Below, one piece after another: positions 1 to 5,890 of a stretch of 5,893 nucleotides of DNA. The notes below the pieces were generated by a model. That model worked only from the letters and a program-made list of their open reading frames with translations. It was not told the DNA's origin and made no database searches. Each line of letters begins with the position of its first letter. The first letter of the stretch is position 1. This stretch comes from an uncultured Oscillospiraceae bacterium (GTDB taxonomy: Bacteria > Bacillota > Clostridia > Oscillospirales > Oscillospiraceae): assembly GCA_934565615.1 (NCBI GenBank), contig CAKTIH010000127.1, forward strand, positions 1 through 5,893. The letters run 5' to 3'. The position numbers were made by a program, and so were the translations under genes.

Positions 1-8
1 ATGTACAT
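1..8 (-). CDS. 5' end of a further gene of the cluster (partial, only the first codons present)
   Basis: On the minus strand an ATG occupies bases 8-6, followed by TAC and two bases of a third codon (Met-Tyr-Ile/Met). It is preceded by GAGGAG at 21-16 with a 7-base spacer, an optimal ribosome binding site. It starts 13 bases after the stop codon of the 206-aa gene, the same tight spacing seen elsewhere in this cluster, so the transcription unit very probably continues past the window edge. Nothing can be said of its product from two codons. By analogy with other T7SS loci, a secreted effector, another WXG100/LXG-like protein or a membrane component would all be plausible, but that is inference only. 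Confidence 0.6.
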
Positions 9-15
9 GTTATCT

Positions 16-21
16 CTCCTC
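16..21 (-). promoter_or_regulatory. Ribosome binding site of the gene leaving the window
   Basis: GAGGAG on the minus strand lies 7 bases upstream of the ATG at 8-6. It sits just after the stop codon of the 206-aa gene (24-22). This is the main evidence that another gene starts here. Confidence 0.65.
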
Positions 22-642
22 TCAGCAAATCGTTTCTATAAGCTTTTTCGCCGCTGCGGAGCGGTCGATGCCAATAAAGCAGCCGTTGAGTTCTATTTTA
101 TATAGCTCCGTGCCAGATATCGCAAAATGCTGTTGTGTGCTCTCACCGGAGCGCCGGAGATCCTTTGCGGCTATAAGCACCTCCAGCTTCTCCTGCGCGG
201 GTTCTCCGTCGCCGGGGAGCAGCGTTTCCGGAAGCCGCTCCATGACCATGCGCTTAAGCTCATCCGGCTGTGCCGCGCTGACAACGAGCATGTCCCCTTC
301 GGTAACCGTGCGGACGCATTCGCCCTCCATATAGTGCACTCGCACGAACTCCGCGCTCTGTGCACCCGGTGTGAGGACACACACATCAAACGCCGTGACG
401 CGCTCCCCGAAAAAGATCGGGCGGAGCAGCTTCTCGTATTCCTGCTTGACCGTTATCCTCCCGCTCAGAAACCTGCGGATAACGCCCCGGCCTTCAAGGG
501 CCTGATACAGCTCGTCCTCACGGGCAGTAATGCCGGCGAGCGGTTCATTCAGTGCGTCAAGGTAGCCCTGCTCAAGCGTCTCCGCCTCCATAGCAAATCC
601 CAGGCACACAAGCTCCGGTACAGATAGTGTTAAACAATTCAT
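22..642 (-). CDS. Uncharacterised 206-aa T7SS-locus protein, EspG/DUF5081-like chaperone candidate
   Basis: This soluble protein has no signal peptide and no membrane segment, so it is probably cytosolic. The start is set at 642 because AAGGAG (656-651) lies 8 bases before that ATG. An in-frame ATG at 696 would run back into a hairpin and has no good site. The layout is a short helix beginning with a 'TLSVPEL' element (about 4-11), a charged helical part (25-75) containing 'LEGRGVI' (49-55) and 'YEKLLRPI' (69-76), two strand-rich stretches (82-122), a helix (126-137), a Pro/Gly-rich loop (138-150), and a terminal strand pair plus helix (172-206). The N-terminal 'EL' element, the 'L-x-x-R-G-hydrophobic' helix followed by 'LLRPI', and the alternating strands recall actinobacterial EspG chaperones and the Bacillota DUF5081 family found in T7SS loci. 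This is pattern resemblance only, with no catalytic motif visible. It lies downstream of a WXG100 gene in the secretion cluster, which fits a substrate chaperone or adaptor role. The gene is secure; the function is a weak inference. Confidence 0.82.
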   Translation of the reverse strand: MNCLTLSVPELVCLGFAMEAETLEQGYLDALNEPLAGITAREDELYQALEGRGVIRRFLSGRITVKQEYEKLLRPIFFGERVTAFDVCVLTPGAQSAEFVRVHYMEGECVRTVTEGDMLVVSAAQPDELKRMVMERLPETLLPGDGEPAQEKLEVLIAAKDLRRSGESTQQHFAISGTELYKIELNGCFIGIDRSAAAKKLIETIC

Positions 643-650
643 TGTTCCGT

Positions 651-656
651 CTCCTT
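651..656 (-). promoter_or_regulatory. Ribosome binding site that fixes the start of the 206-aa gene
   Basis: AAGGAG on the minus strand is 8 bases from the ATG at 642-640. It favours this start over the in-frame ATG at 696, 18 codons upstream. Confidence 0.8.
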
Positions 657-667
657 TAATGTCTATT

Positions 668-718
668 AAAACTGTTTTGAGCTGCCGGCGCTTCACGTCG
701 GCAGACCAAAGCAGTTTT
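668..718 (-). repeat. Imperfect 51-base inverted repeat ending in TTTT; possible attenuator or weak terminator
   Basis: The arms 668-674/712-718 (7 bp), 676-679/707-710 (4 bp), 682-687/699-704 (6 bp) and 689-690/696-697 (2 bp) all pair about one common axis, with a 5-base loop at 691-695. In the minus-strand transcript the first arm starts with AAAA and the last ends with TTTT, followed by AATAG. This resembles a weak intrinsic terminator with a very short U-tract. It lies between the WXG100 gene and the 206-aa gene, 11 bases before the latter's ribosome binding site. It could limit read-through downstream or protect the upstream mRNA 3' end. The structure is seen; its function is inferred. 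Confidence 0.5.
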
Positions 719-748
719 GCCGGTACGCAATAAAGCTTGCGTACCGGC
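719..748 (-). repeat. Perfect 12-bp inverted repeat just after the WXG100 stop codon
   Basis: GCCGGTACGCAA (719-730) is the exact reverse complement of 737-748, with a 6-base loop. In the transcript the hairpin begins 10 bases after the WXG100 stop codon and is directly followed by the second inverted repeat at 718-668. The minus-strand sequence after the stem is AAAACTG, so there is no U-tract and this is not a standard intrinsic terminator by itself. A 3'-end stabilising or processing hairpin for the upstream mRNA is the most likely reading. Confidence 0.6.
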
Positions 749-758
749 TGCGTATGTA

Positions 759-1055
759 TTACATGCCGCTGATGCGTGCTGCGGCAGCAGCGTCTGCCTC
801 GCTGAGCCCGGTCGCCGCTGTGTTGAGCGCGACGGAGAGGGATTCCAGTGCCTCGCCGAAGGCGACGAAGGTGGGCTGCATGCCCTCAAACTTTGACTGG
901 AAAGCGTTCTTTGCCGCGCCGGCAAAGTCGTCATCAAGAGTGCCGACAACTGCACCGATCCTCTTGATAACGTCCTCATACTCCGCTTTGAGGTTGCGGA
1001 TCTCGGTTGCTTTTGCATTGATCATTTCAGGGGTCGCTTTAATAAAGTCTGCCAT
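759..1055 (-). CDS. WXG100-family (EsxA-like) type VII secretion protein, 98 aa, with variant motifs
   Basis: This is a small helical-hairpin protein of the EsxA/WXG100 family, normally a dimer exported by the EssC-driven machine. Length (98 aa), absence of a signal peptide, absence of cysteines and an Ala-rich, fully helical composition all fit. Helix 1 spans about 8-38 and helix 2 about 46-90. The turn carries Phe44-Ala45-Gly46 in a 'DDDFAGAAKNAF' context, exactly where the W-x-G motif sits, so Trp is replaced by Phe. The C-terminal export motif YxxxD appears as Leu84-S-E-A-Asp88, with the Tyr missing. The start at 1055 is chosen because AAGGAG (1068-1063) lies 7 bases upstream. The in-frame ATG at 1115 would add a basic, unrelated 20-residue tail and overlap yukD. 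The gene sits 43 bases after yukD in the same direction. Family membership is confident; whether it forms a homodimer or pairs with another small protein cannot be told. Confidence 0.92.
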   Translation of the reverse strand: MADFIKATPEMINAKATEIRNLKAEYEDVIKRIGAVVGTLDDDFAGAAKNAFQSKFEGMQPTFVAFGEALESLSVALNTAATGLSEADAAAAARISGM

Positions 1056-1062
1056 GTTTCTT

Positions 1063-1068
1063 CTCCTT
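1063..1068 (-). promoter_or_regulatory. Ribosome binding site that fixes the start of the WXG100 gene
   Basis: AAGGAG on the minus strand lies 7 bases upstream of the ATG at 1055-1053. It decides against the longer 118-codon reading that begins at 1115 inside the end of yukD. Confidence 0.85.
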
Positions 1069-1098
1069 AATATAAAAATTTTTTGGGAAAACTGTTTG

Positions 1099-1359
1099 TC
1101 ATGGGGCGTTGTCAAATATAAGACTCTCCCCGTTTGCCACCCCGGCGCTGTGGAGCGTTTCTCCGCCCGGGATGAATTGACGCGTCCTGCATCGTATGAT
1201 CGCGGCGTTTCGCGCCGACCACCTCACAGGAGGGTTTTCAGCGTTTATGGTGTCCACTATGTCCTGCGCGAGCTTGTACATCGGCAGCCGGCTCGGCAGC
1301 TCAAGGTCATAGCTTTGCTTCAGTTTTGGGTTGTCCAAAGTTACTATAATGCTTTCCAT
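1099..1359 (-). CDS. yukD: YukD/EsaB-type ubiquitin-like T7SS component, 86 aa
   Basis: This is a small cytosolic ubiquitin-fold protein required, in characterised T7SSb systems (B. subtilis YukD, S. aureus EsaB), for secretion but not itself a conjugating tag. The sequence begins with a hydrophobic strand 'SIIVTLDN' (3-10). A 'YDLELPSRLPM' stretch (17-27) leads into a helix (28-39), and the protein ends in 'GETLHSAGVANGESLIF' (66-82), the typical last ubiquitin-fold segment of this family. The C-terminus is Asp-Asn-Ala-Pro with no Gly-Gly, as expected for a non-conjugated YukD. The length matches the family (about 80 aa). The start at 1359 is preceded by GGGAGG (1369-1364), which overlaps the essC stop codon, with a short 4-base spacer. 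The ATG lies 9 bases after that stop, so translation of the two genes is probably coupled. Its place directly downstream of essC supports the assignment. Confidence 0.9.
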   Translation of the reverse strand: MESIIVTLDNPKLKQSYDLELPSRLPMYKLAQDIVDTINAENPPVRWSARNAAIIRCRTRQFIPGGETLHSAGVANGESLIFDNAP

Positions 1360-1363
1360 GCTT

Positions 1364-1369
1364 CCTCCC
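1364..1369 (-). promoter_or_regulatory. yukD ribosome binding site overlapping the essC stop
   Basis: GGGAGG on the minus strand includes the last base of the essC TAG (1371-1369) and stands 4 bases from the yukD ATG. The overlap suggests translational coupling of the motor and its ubiquitin-like partner. The spacer is shorter than at the other genes here. Confidence 0.65.
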
Positions 1370-4300
1370 TACTCCGCAAGTTTTATGCGTCTGCACCGGC
1401 TGCCCTCGTACAGCATCCCAATACCGGCTCCGAGCGCCGTGTATTTCTGACTTTGATCCGGCTGCGCCGCAAAGAAGCTCAGCGTGGACGGCGTAAGAGT
1501 CTCGCCGATCCCCAAGCCGTTTTGCTGCGCCACGATCGCCGCTGTAAAAATATCGCCGGTCTTGAGTTTGTATATGTCGTCATAGCACCCCGCCGCGATA
1601 ACATACGCGCCGATACCGCCAGTCAGGTTATCCAGCAGCGAGGCTCTGTCCTCGTTTGAGATGTTGACTATGAATTCCATCAGGTCGTCTATGAAAATAT
1701 ACAGGCTTGTTTCATAGACGGTATTCAGCGCCTCAAGGCGTGCCGACAGCTTTGTGACAATGCTGTCTATCGCGGAACTGAGCGCCGCAGCATCATTGTC
1801 ACGCGCATAGATGGCGGCGGTATCCTGCAGTGCGGCCAATCCTCCCCTGCCGCTGTCAAGCACACACAGCTCGCTGCGCGGGTTCACGCTTGAAGCAATA
1901 TGCGCGATCGAGCGCAGCACCGCGCTTTTCCCGCAGTGCTTTTCTCCGGTCACAAGGAAGCAGAACCGCTCCTTCATATTGGCACATGCCGTGCTGATAT
2001 CGTCCACGGCATACCCCAGCGGTATGACCGCCTCGTCAGTACAGAGCCTCGCCATATCATCCGAAGTAAAGTACTCCGGCATTATAGGTATCGCTTTGGG
2101 GCGCACGCCTTTCCATGAAGCGCTCATTGCATGCGCTAACTCAATAAGCCTGACGCTGCGCTCATCGTCATCATTTCCACCACAGTAAAACGCTGTCTGG
2201 AACTCTATCGGAGGCTCTCCCTTGATAACCGCGCGGCCATGCTTGCTGGGTGCAGGCACTCCGCTGAGACGCCCGACGATCATTGAATAGTTGGATTTAT
2301 CCGCAAGCTCCAGTGCGATAGCGCTCTTTATGAAGTTTGTCTGCAGCTTGTTAAGTATACCTGTGACTCCGCTCGAGGTGAACACAACATAGATACGAAA
2401 GGTTGTTCCCGCCATACAGATATTTCTGAGGAAATCGTCCATGCCGCGGTGGTTGTAGCTGAGAAGCTGATCTATATCATCGGCCAGAAGTACTATTGCC
2501 GGGAGCTTTTTCAACTGAGCAAATTCGTTCCTGCGCATAAGACTCACTCTGCGAGCAAGCTCATCCTCCAAGAGCTTTTCAAGCTTCTCAATGGCTTCCT
2601 CGTCGAATCCGAACACTACTCCTCCCGTATGGGGCATATCGTGCAGGACACTGACGCTACCCTTATTGTCGATGATGTACAGGTTGAGCTTGTCCGGGCT
2701 ATAGCGCGAGCAGAGAGACACCGCAAGCGTCTTGAGCAGCGTTGACTTTCCCGAACCCGGCGCGCCGTATATGCCGAGGTGCCCGTCGCGCTCAAGGTCT
2801 ATGTATTGTACTCCCTGCGTCTGCCGCATTGGCGCGTCATATTTACCGATGGGTGCCGCAAGCCCTCCCGCAGTGTCGGTCCATGCGCTTCCGTCAAAGC
2901 CTGTGTTTACACCCAGCTCCTCAAGTGTAATATTGTCCGGAAGCTCCTCCTGCCACGGGCCGGGCAGCTGTTTGAATCCGGCCTCCGCTGCGGTTTTCAC
3001 GATGTGCGCGCGGACCGCTTCCAGCTCCCTTATATTGCTGCCCTTGTCTTTGAAGCGAGCCATTTGATCAATGGCTGACTTCTTGCGCTCACCGTTGACC
3101 TTTATGATCCTAACCTGATTGCCAAGATCCTCGCCGTCGGTACTGTCCTCCCCTGAATACGGCGCGCCGCACCAGAATGATTGGAAAAGCTCAAAGCGCT
3201 CGTCATTACCGACCTGCAGGTATGCCCGGCCCGGCTGGGTGATGTATGAAGCGTCAGGCTTTCCAAGCATATCTCGGCTGTTGGACGCGTTCATCATTTT
3301 AAGGCATATGCGGAAATGCGAGTTGTCCATGATCTGCCCGTCAACATTGCCGGCCGGCGTCTGCGTGGCAAGCAGGAGATTGACGCCAAGCGAGCGCCCC
3401 ACCCTCGCAATGCTGACCATGCTTTTCATTGCTTCGGGGTTTGTGCTCTTAAGCTCCGCAAATTCATCGGCAACTATTATAAGGTGAGGCAGCGGGATGC
3501 TCGCTCTTCCGCTGTGGTACAGCAGCATATAGTCGTCGATATGATTTACTCCGTTCTCTGAAAATATCCGTTCGCGGCGTTTGTTCTCACTGTCAAGCGC
3601 CATGAGCACTCTTTCCACGTTACTGTCAAGGTTTGTCAGCGTGCCTACAACGTGCGGCAGCTCCTTTACGCCGTCCGCCATACCGCTACCCTTGAAGTCT
3701 ATCAGGACAAAATTTATGTCATACGGCGAGTAATTGACCGCCATTGACAGTATCCATGAAATCAGCAGTTCGCTTTTACCGGAGCCGGTGGTTCCCGCTG
3801 CAAGGCCGTGCGGACCGTCGGCCTTGTCATGTATATCAAGAACAAGCTGTTTCCCGCCGCTCATAAGGCCGATCGGGGCAGCCAGACTTTTCTCGGGATG
3901 CGCGGACCTCCACCTCTGCAAAACATTGAGCTCCTCCGGTGTTTTCACTCCGTAGCCCCCAAGGAAGGATATCCCGCTTGGTACAGGAGCTGAGCCTGCG
4001 CGCTCGACCATGCGTATTGAAAACATATTGCGTGCAAGAAGCTCAAAATCCGCGCTGTGAATATCCCTGTCAACGGTAAATATCCGCTTGCGGTCCACGG
4101 CTTTTCTGTGGTACACGCTCGGCCCGTCGTTCATGTCGATGATCACGCCGCACTCCGGCGGAAGATAGAACAGCTCGTCGTACATAAAAATCGTGCTTAT
4201 GCCCAGCATCGGGTCCGCATTGACCAACTGCTCCATAACAGGTTCACATTCTATCAGCCTGCGGCTTCCGAGTATAATAAGATACTGCGGGAGCTGCGGC

Positions 4301-5874
4301 GCCCCGCTCTTATTCTCCGAAGCGCGCGACAGGCGCTCCTTGATTATCTCGTTGAGCGTCTCGCATATATTCTTGGTATTGCTACGATGCTCCGGCGTGT
4401 CAAACGCCAGCATGCGCGATTGCCTGTCGTCATCCCAAATGTGTGGCAGCCAACGCATGTTTCTAAAATACCCCTGTTCTTCCTTGTCAAATATGCCTAC
4501 CAGCTTAAGCTCCTTCGCGCTGTGCATGGTCGCAAGCTCCGCAAGCATATTGCGCAAAAGGTGCATCGCCTTGCCTCTGTCGCCTACGATCCCGACCGCT
4601 GTGTTTGAGCGCAGGTCGAGAAGCGCCGGGACATTGTCCACGATCCGTGACTCTTCTATGATGCTGTCCGCCAGACGCTGCAGCTCATCATCCTGTATCC
4701 GGAAGCCTCCCGCTTCGCTCTTTGTTTTGACATTTGCGCAGAGTTCATCATAGCCCATGCCAAGACGCACGCAGCCGAAATCTCTGTCCTCGGGCATACG
4801 TTCCCACAAATTGCGCCGCATATTGACAACTATGTCAACGCATTCACGCGGGCTCGGGTTCTCTCTTAATATGATTTCCTTCTGGCGTTTTGCGGTCTGT
4901 TCTATCCTCGCGCGCTGCTCGCTCGCGTACAGTGTGTATTTGTCATGCCTGATCTGTTCGGCCTTTTTCGCTTCTGCCGCCTGACGCTTGCCGCTGCCGC
5001 CGCCGTTTGCTATGGATGACCCGATAAGTCCTGCGGCGCGTGCCGCAAGCAGCGCCGGAGAGCATACCCCCATTGCCGTGTACGCAGCCACGCTCACCCC
5101 TTGGCCTATTATATTTCCAAGTATGCTGCGGCGTCCCTGCTGCATATGCAGGCGCGGAGGCGGGTCATCTATGACTATGTCGTCCTTCGGCAGTTGCTCC
5201 TGCGTTCTCGGTGAGCGCCGGTACAGGCGGTCGCCGCTGTCCTGTACACGGCGCTCCGCGTCCGGTGTCGCATTTTCAAATGCTCTTTCTGATTGCTGCT
5301 CGGATATGCTCAGCGTGTTCGAGACGTTTTCAAACTGCAGCTCTCTGCCGCGCAGAGTTATTTTTACGGTAAGAAGAGAGAGAACATCCCCGGACTGCAT
5401 TTTAGCCGCGGTGATCAAATGCCCGTTAAGAAAGCTTCCGTTGCTGCTGTCACGGTCCTCGACATGCACTGTCCCGGCTTCAACACGAATAACAAGGTGA
5501 TTCCCGGATATGAAAGGTTTCTTTATACATATGTCGTTCTTGGCAGACCGTCCAATACAAAAGACTCCGTTATACGGCAGTATAAAACTCTGCCTTGACA
5601 GCCCTGACGCTCTGGACAGCGTGATCGACATATCCGTGTCGGGGCCAAGCCGAACGGGCTTGTCCGTCGGCAGAGCATCGCCGCTATACACCGTCTGTCT
5701 TTTCATCTTCGCGATAACCTGGTCATTTTCGCATGTAAGCGTCAACAGCGACGGAGCAAGTCCCTCCGCAAAAACATCGTCCTTTGCATGAGAACCCACC
5801 TTTATCTGCTGCCCATCCGAGATCAAAAAGCTGACCAGATTTTTACCGTATTTTAATGCTGCCGCATAGGCCAT
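1369..5874 (-). CDS. essC: EssC-type T7SS motor ATPase: FHA-FHA, short membrane segment, three FtsK/SpoIIIE domains
   Basis: This 1501-aa ATPase would energise type VII secretion at the cytoplasmic membrane; length is close to S. aureus EssC and B. subtilis YukBA. Residues 5-95 look like a degenerate first FHA domain. FHA2 (98-178) keeps the full phosphothreonine-binding set: G108-R109-S110, S123-x-x-H126, D142-S-S-N145-G146 and N150-G151. A hydrophobic Ala/Gly-rich stretch (251-289) replaces the usual two membrane helices, followed by a charged helix (298-340) and the EssC-typical 'LWER' and 'VRLGMG' (356-374). D0 (about 420-640) has a vestigial P-loop, G431-D-R-G-K435. D1 has Walker A GTTGSGKS (694-701), Walker B with D803-E804, and ATQTP (836-840). 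D2 has GAPGSGKS (1037-1044) and D1132-D1133. D3 has GEKHCGKS (1310-1317) and D1396-D1397. Only D1 therefore has the catalytic Glu. The ATG at 5874 is chosen because an in-frame TGA lies two codons upstream and GGAGG is at 5890-5886. The gene is followed by yukD and a WXG100 gene. Confidence 0.97.
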   Translation of the reverse strand: MAYAAALKYGKNLVSFLISDGQQIKVGSHAKDDVFAEGLAPSLLTLTCENDQVIAKMKRQTVYSGDALPTDKPVRLGPDTDMSITLSRASGLSRQSFILPYNGVFCIGRSAKNDICIKKPFISGNHLVIRVEAGTVHVEDRDSSNGSFLNGHLITAAKMQSGDVLSLLTVKITLRGRELQFENVSNTLSISEQQSERAFENATPDAERRVQDSGDRLYRRSPRTQEQLPKDDIVIDDPPPRLHMQQGRRSILGNIIGQGVSVAAYTAMGVCSPALLAARAAGLIGSSIANGGGSGKRQAAEAKKAEQIRHDKYTLYASEQRARIEQTAKRQKEIILRENPSPRECVDIVVNMRRNLWERMPEDRDFGCVRLGMGYDELCANVKTKSEAGGFRIQDDELQRLADSIIEESRIVDNVPALLDLRSNTAVGIVGDRGKAMHLLRNMLAELATMHSAKELKLVGIFDKEEQGYFRNMRWLPHIWDDDRQSRMLAFDTPEHRSNTKNICETLNEIIKERLSRASENKSGAPQLPQYLIILGSRRLIECEPVMEQLVNADPMLGISTIFMYDELFYLPPECGVIIDMNDGPSVYHRKAVDRKRIFTVDRDIHSADFELLARNMFSIRMVERAGSAPVPSGISFLGGYGVKTPEELNVLQRWRSAHPEKSLAAPIGLMSGGKQLVLDIHDKADGPHGLAAGTTGSGKSELLISWILSMAVNYSPYDINFVLIDFKGSGMADGVKELPHVVGTLTNLDSNVERVLMALDSENKRRERIFSENGVNHIDDYMLLYHSGRASIPLPHLIIVADEFAELKSTNPEAMKSMVSIARVGRSLGVNLLLATQTPAGNVDGQIMDNSHFRICLKMMNASNSRDMLGKPDASYITQPGRAYLQVGNDERFELFQSFWCGAPYSGEDSTDGEDLGNQVRIIKVNGERKKSAIDQMARFKDKGSNIRELEAVRAHIVKTAAEAGFKQLPGPWQEELPDNITLEELGVNTGFDGSAWTDTAGGLAAPIGKYDAPMRQTQGVQYIDLERDGHLGIYGAPGSGKSTLLKTLAVSLCSRYSPDKLNLYIIDNKGSVSVLHDMPHTGGVVFGFDEEAIEKLEKLLEDELARRVSLMRRNEFAQLKKLPAIVLLADDIDQLLSYNHRGMDDFLRNICMAGTTFRIYVVFTSSGVTGILNKLQTNFIKSAIALELADKSNYSMIVGRLSGVPAPSKHGRAVIKGEPPIEFQTAFYCGGNDDDERSVRLIELAHAMSASWKGVRPKAIPIMPEYFTSDDMARLCTDEAVIPLGYAVDDISTACANMKERFCFLVTGEKHCGKSAVLRSIAHIASSVNPRSELCVLDSGRGGLAALQDTAAIYARDNDAAALSSAIDSIVTKLSARLEALNTVYETSLYIFIDDLMEFIVNISNEDRASLLDNLTGGIGAYVIAAGCYDDIYKLKTGDIFTAAIVAQQNGLGIGETLTPSTLSFFAAQPDQSQKYTALGAGIGMLYEGSRCRRIKLAE

Positions 5875-5885
5875 TGCTCACTCAC

Positions 5886-5890
5886 CCTCC
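5886..5890 (-). promoter_or_regulatory. essC ribosome binding site
   Basis: GGAGG on the minus strand lies 11 bases before the essC ATG, slightly farther than usual. TGA occurs in frame two codons before the ATG, so no longer start is possible in this frame. No promoter can be judged because the window ends 19 bases upstream of the start. Confidence 0.6.

Noticed and set aside
127..627. 166-codon open frame on the plus strand
   Set aside because: It is antisense to the 206-aa gene, which has a strong ribosome binding site and clustered context. No recognisable motif was seen and it carries several His/Arg-rich runs typical of reverse-frame translation.
22..696. Longer 224-codon version of the 206-aa gene starting at 696
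   Set aside because: The extra 18 codons are translated from the hairpin and the ribosome binding site itself. The start at 642 has the proper site.
656..1018. 120-codon minus-strand open frame overlapping the WXG100 gene in another frame
   Set aside because: It is an out-of-frame reading of the WXG100 gene and hairpins, Ser/Arg/Thr-rich and without motif or ribosome binding site.
759..1115. Longer 118-codon version of the WXG100 gene starting at 1115
   Set aside because: It overlaps the end of yukD, adds a basic 20-residue tail not found in the family, and lacks a ribosome binding site, whereas the ATG at 1055 has AAGGAG 7 bases upstream.
1087..1115. Possible promoter before the WXG100 gene: TTGACA at 1115-1110 on the minus strand
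   Set aside because: With a 17-base spacer the -10 position reads GTTTTC, a poor match. The better TATATT downstream is too far away and abuts the ribosome binding site. Internal transcription from here is not supported.
754..1659. 301-codon open frame on the plus strand
   Set aside because: It runs antisense through the WXG100 gene, yukD and the end of essC, all of which have recognisable products. Its protein shows no domain, so it is a shadow of the real genes.
4057..4608. 183-codon and overlapping 186-codon plus-strand open frames within essC
   Set aside because: They are antisense to the conserved EssC D0 region. The low-complexity Ser- or Arg-rich translations indicate shadow frames.
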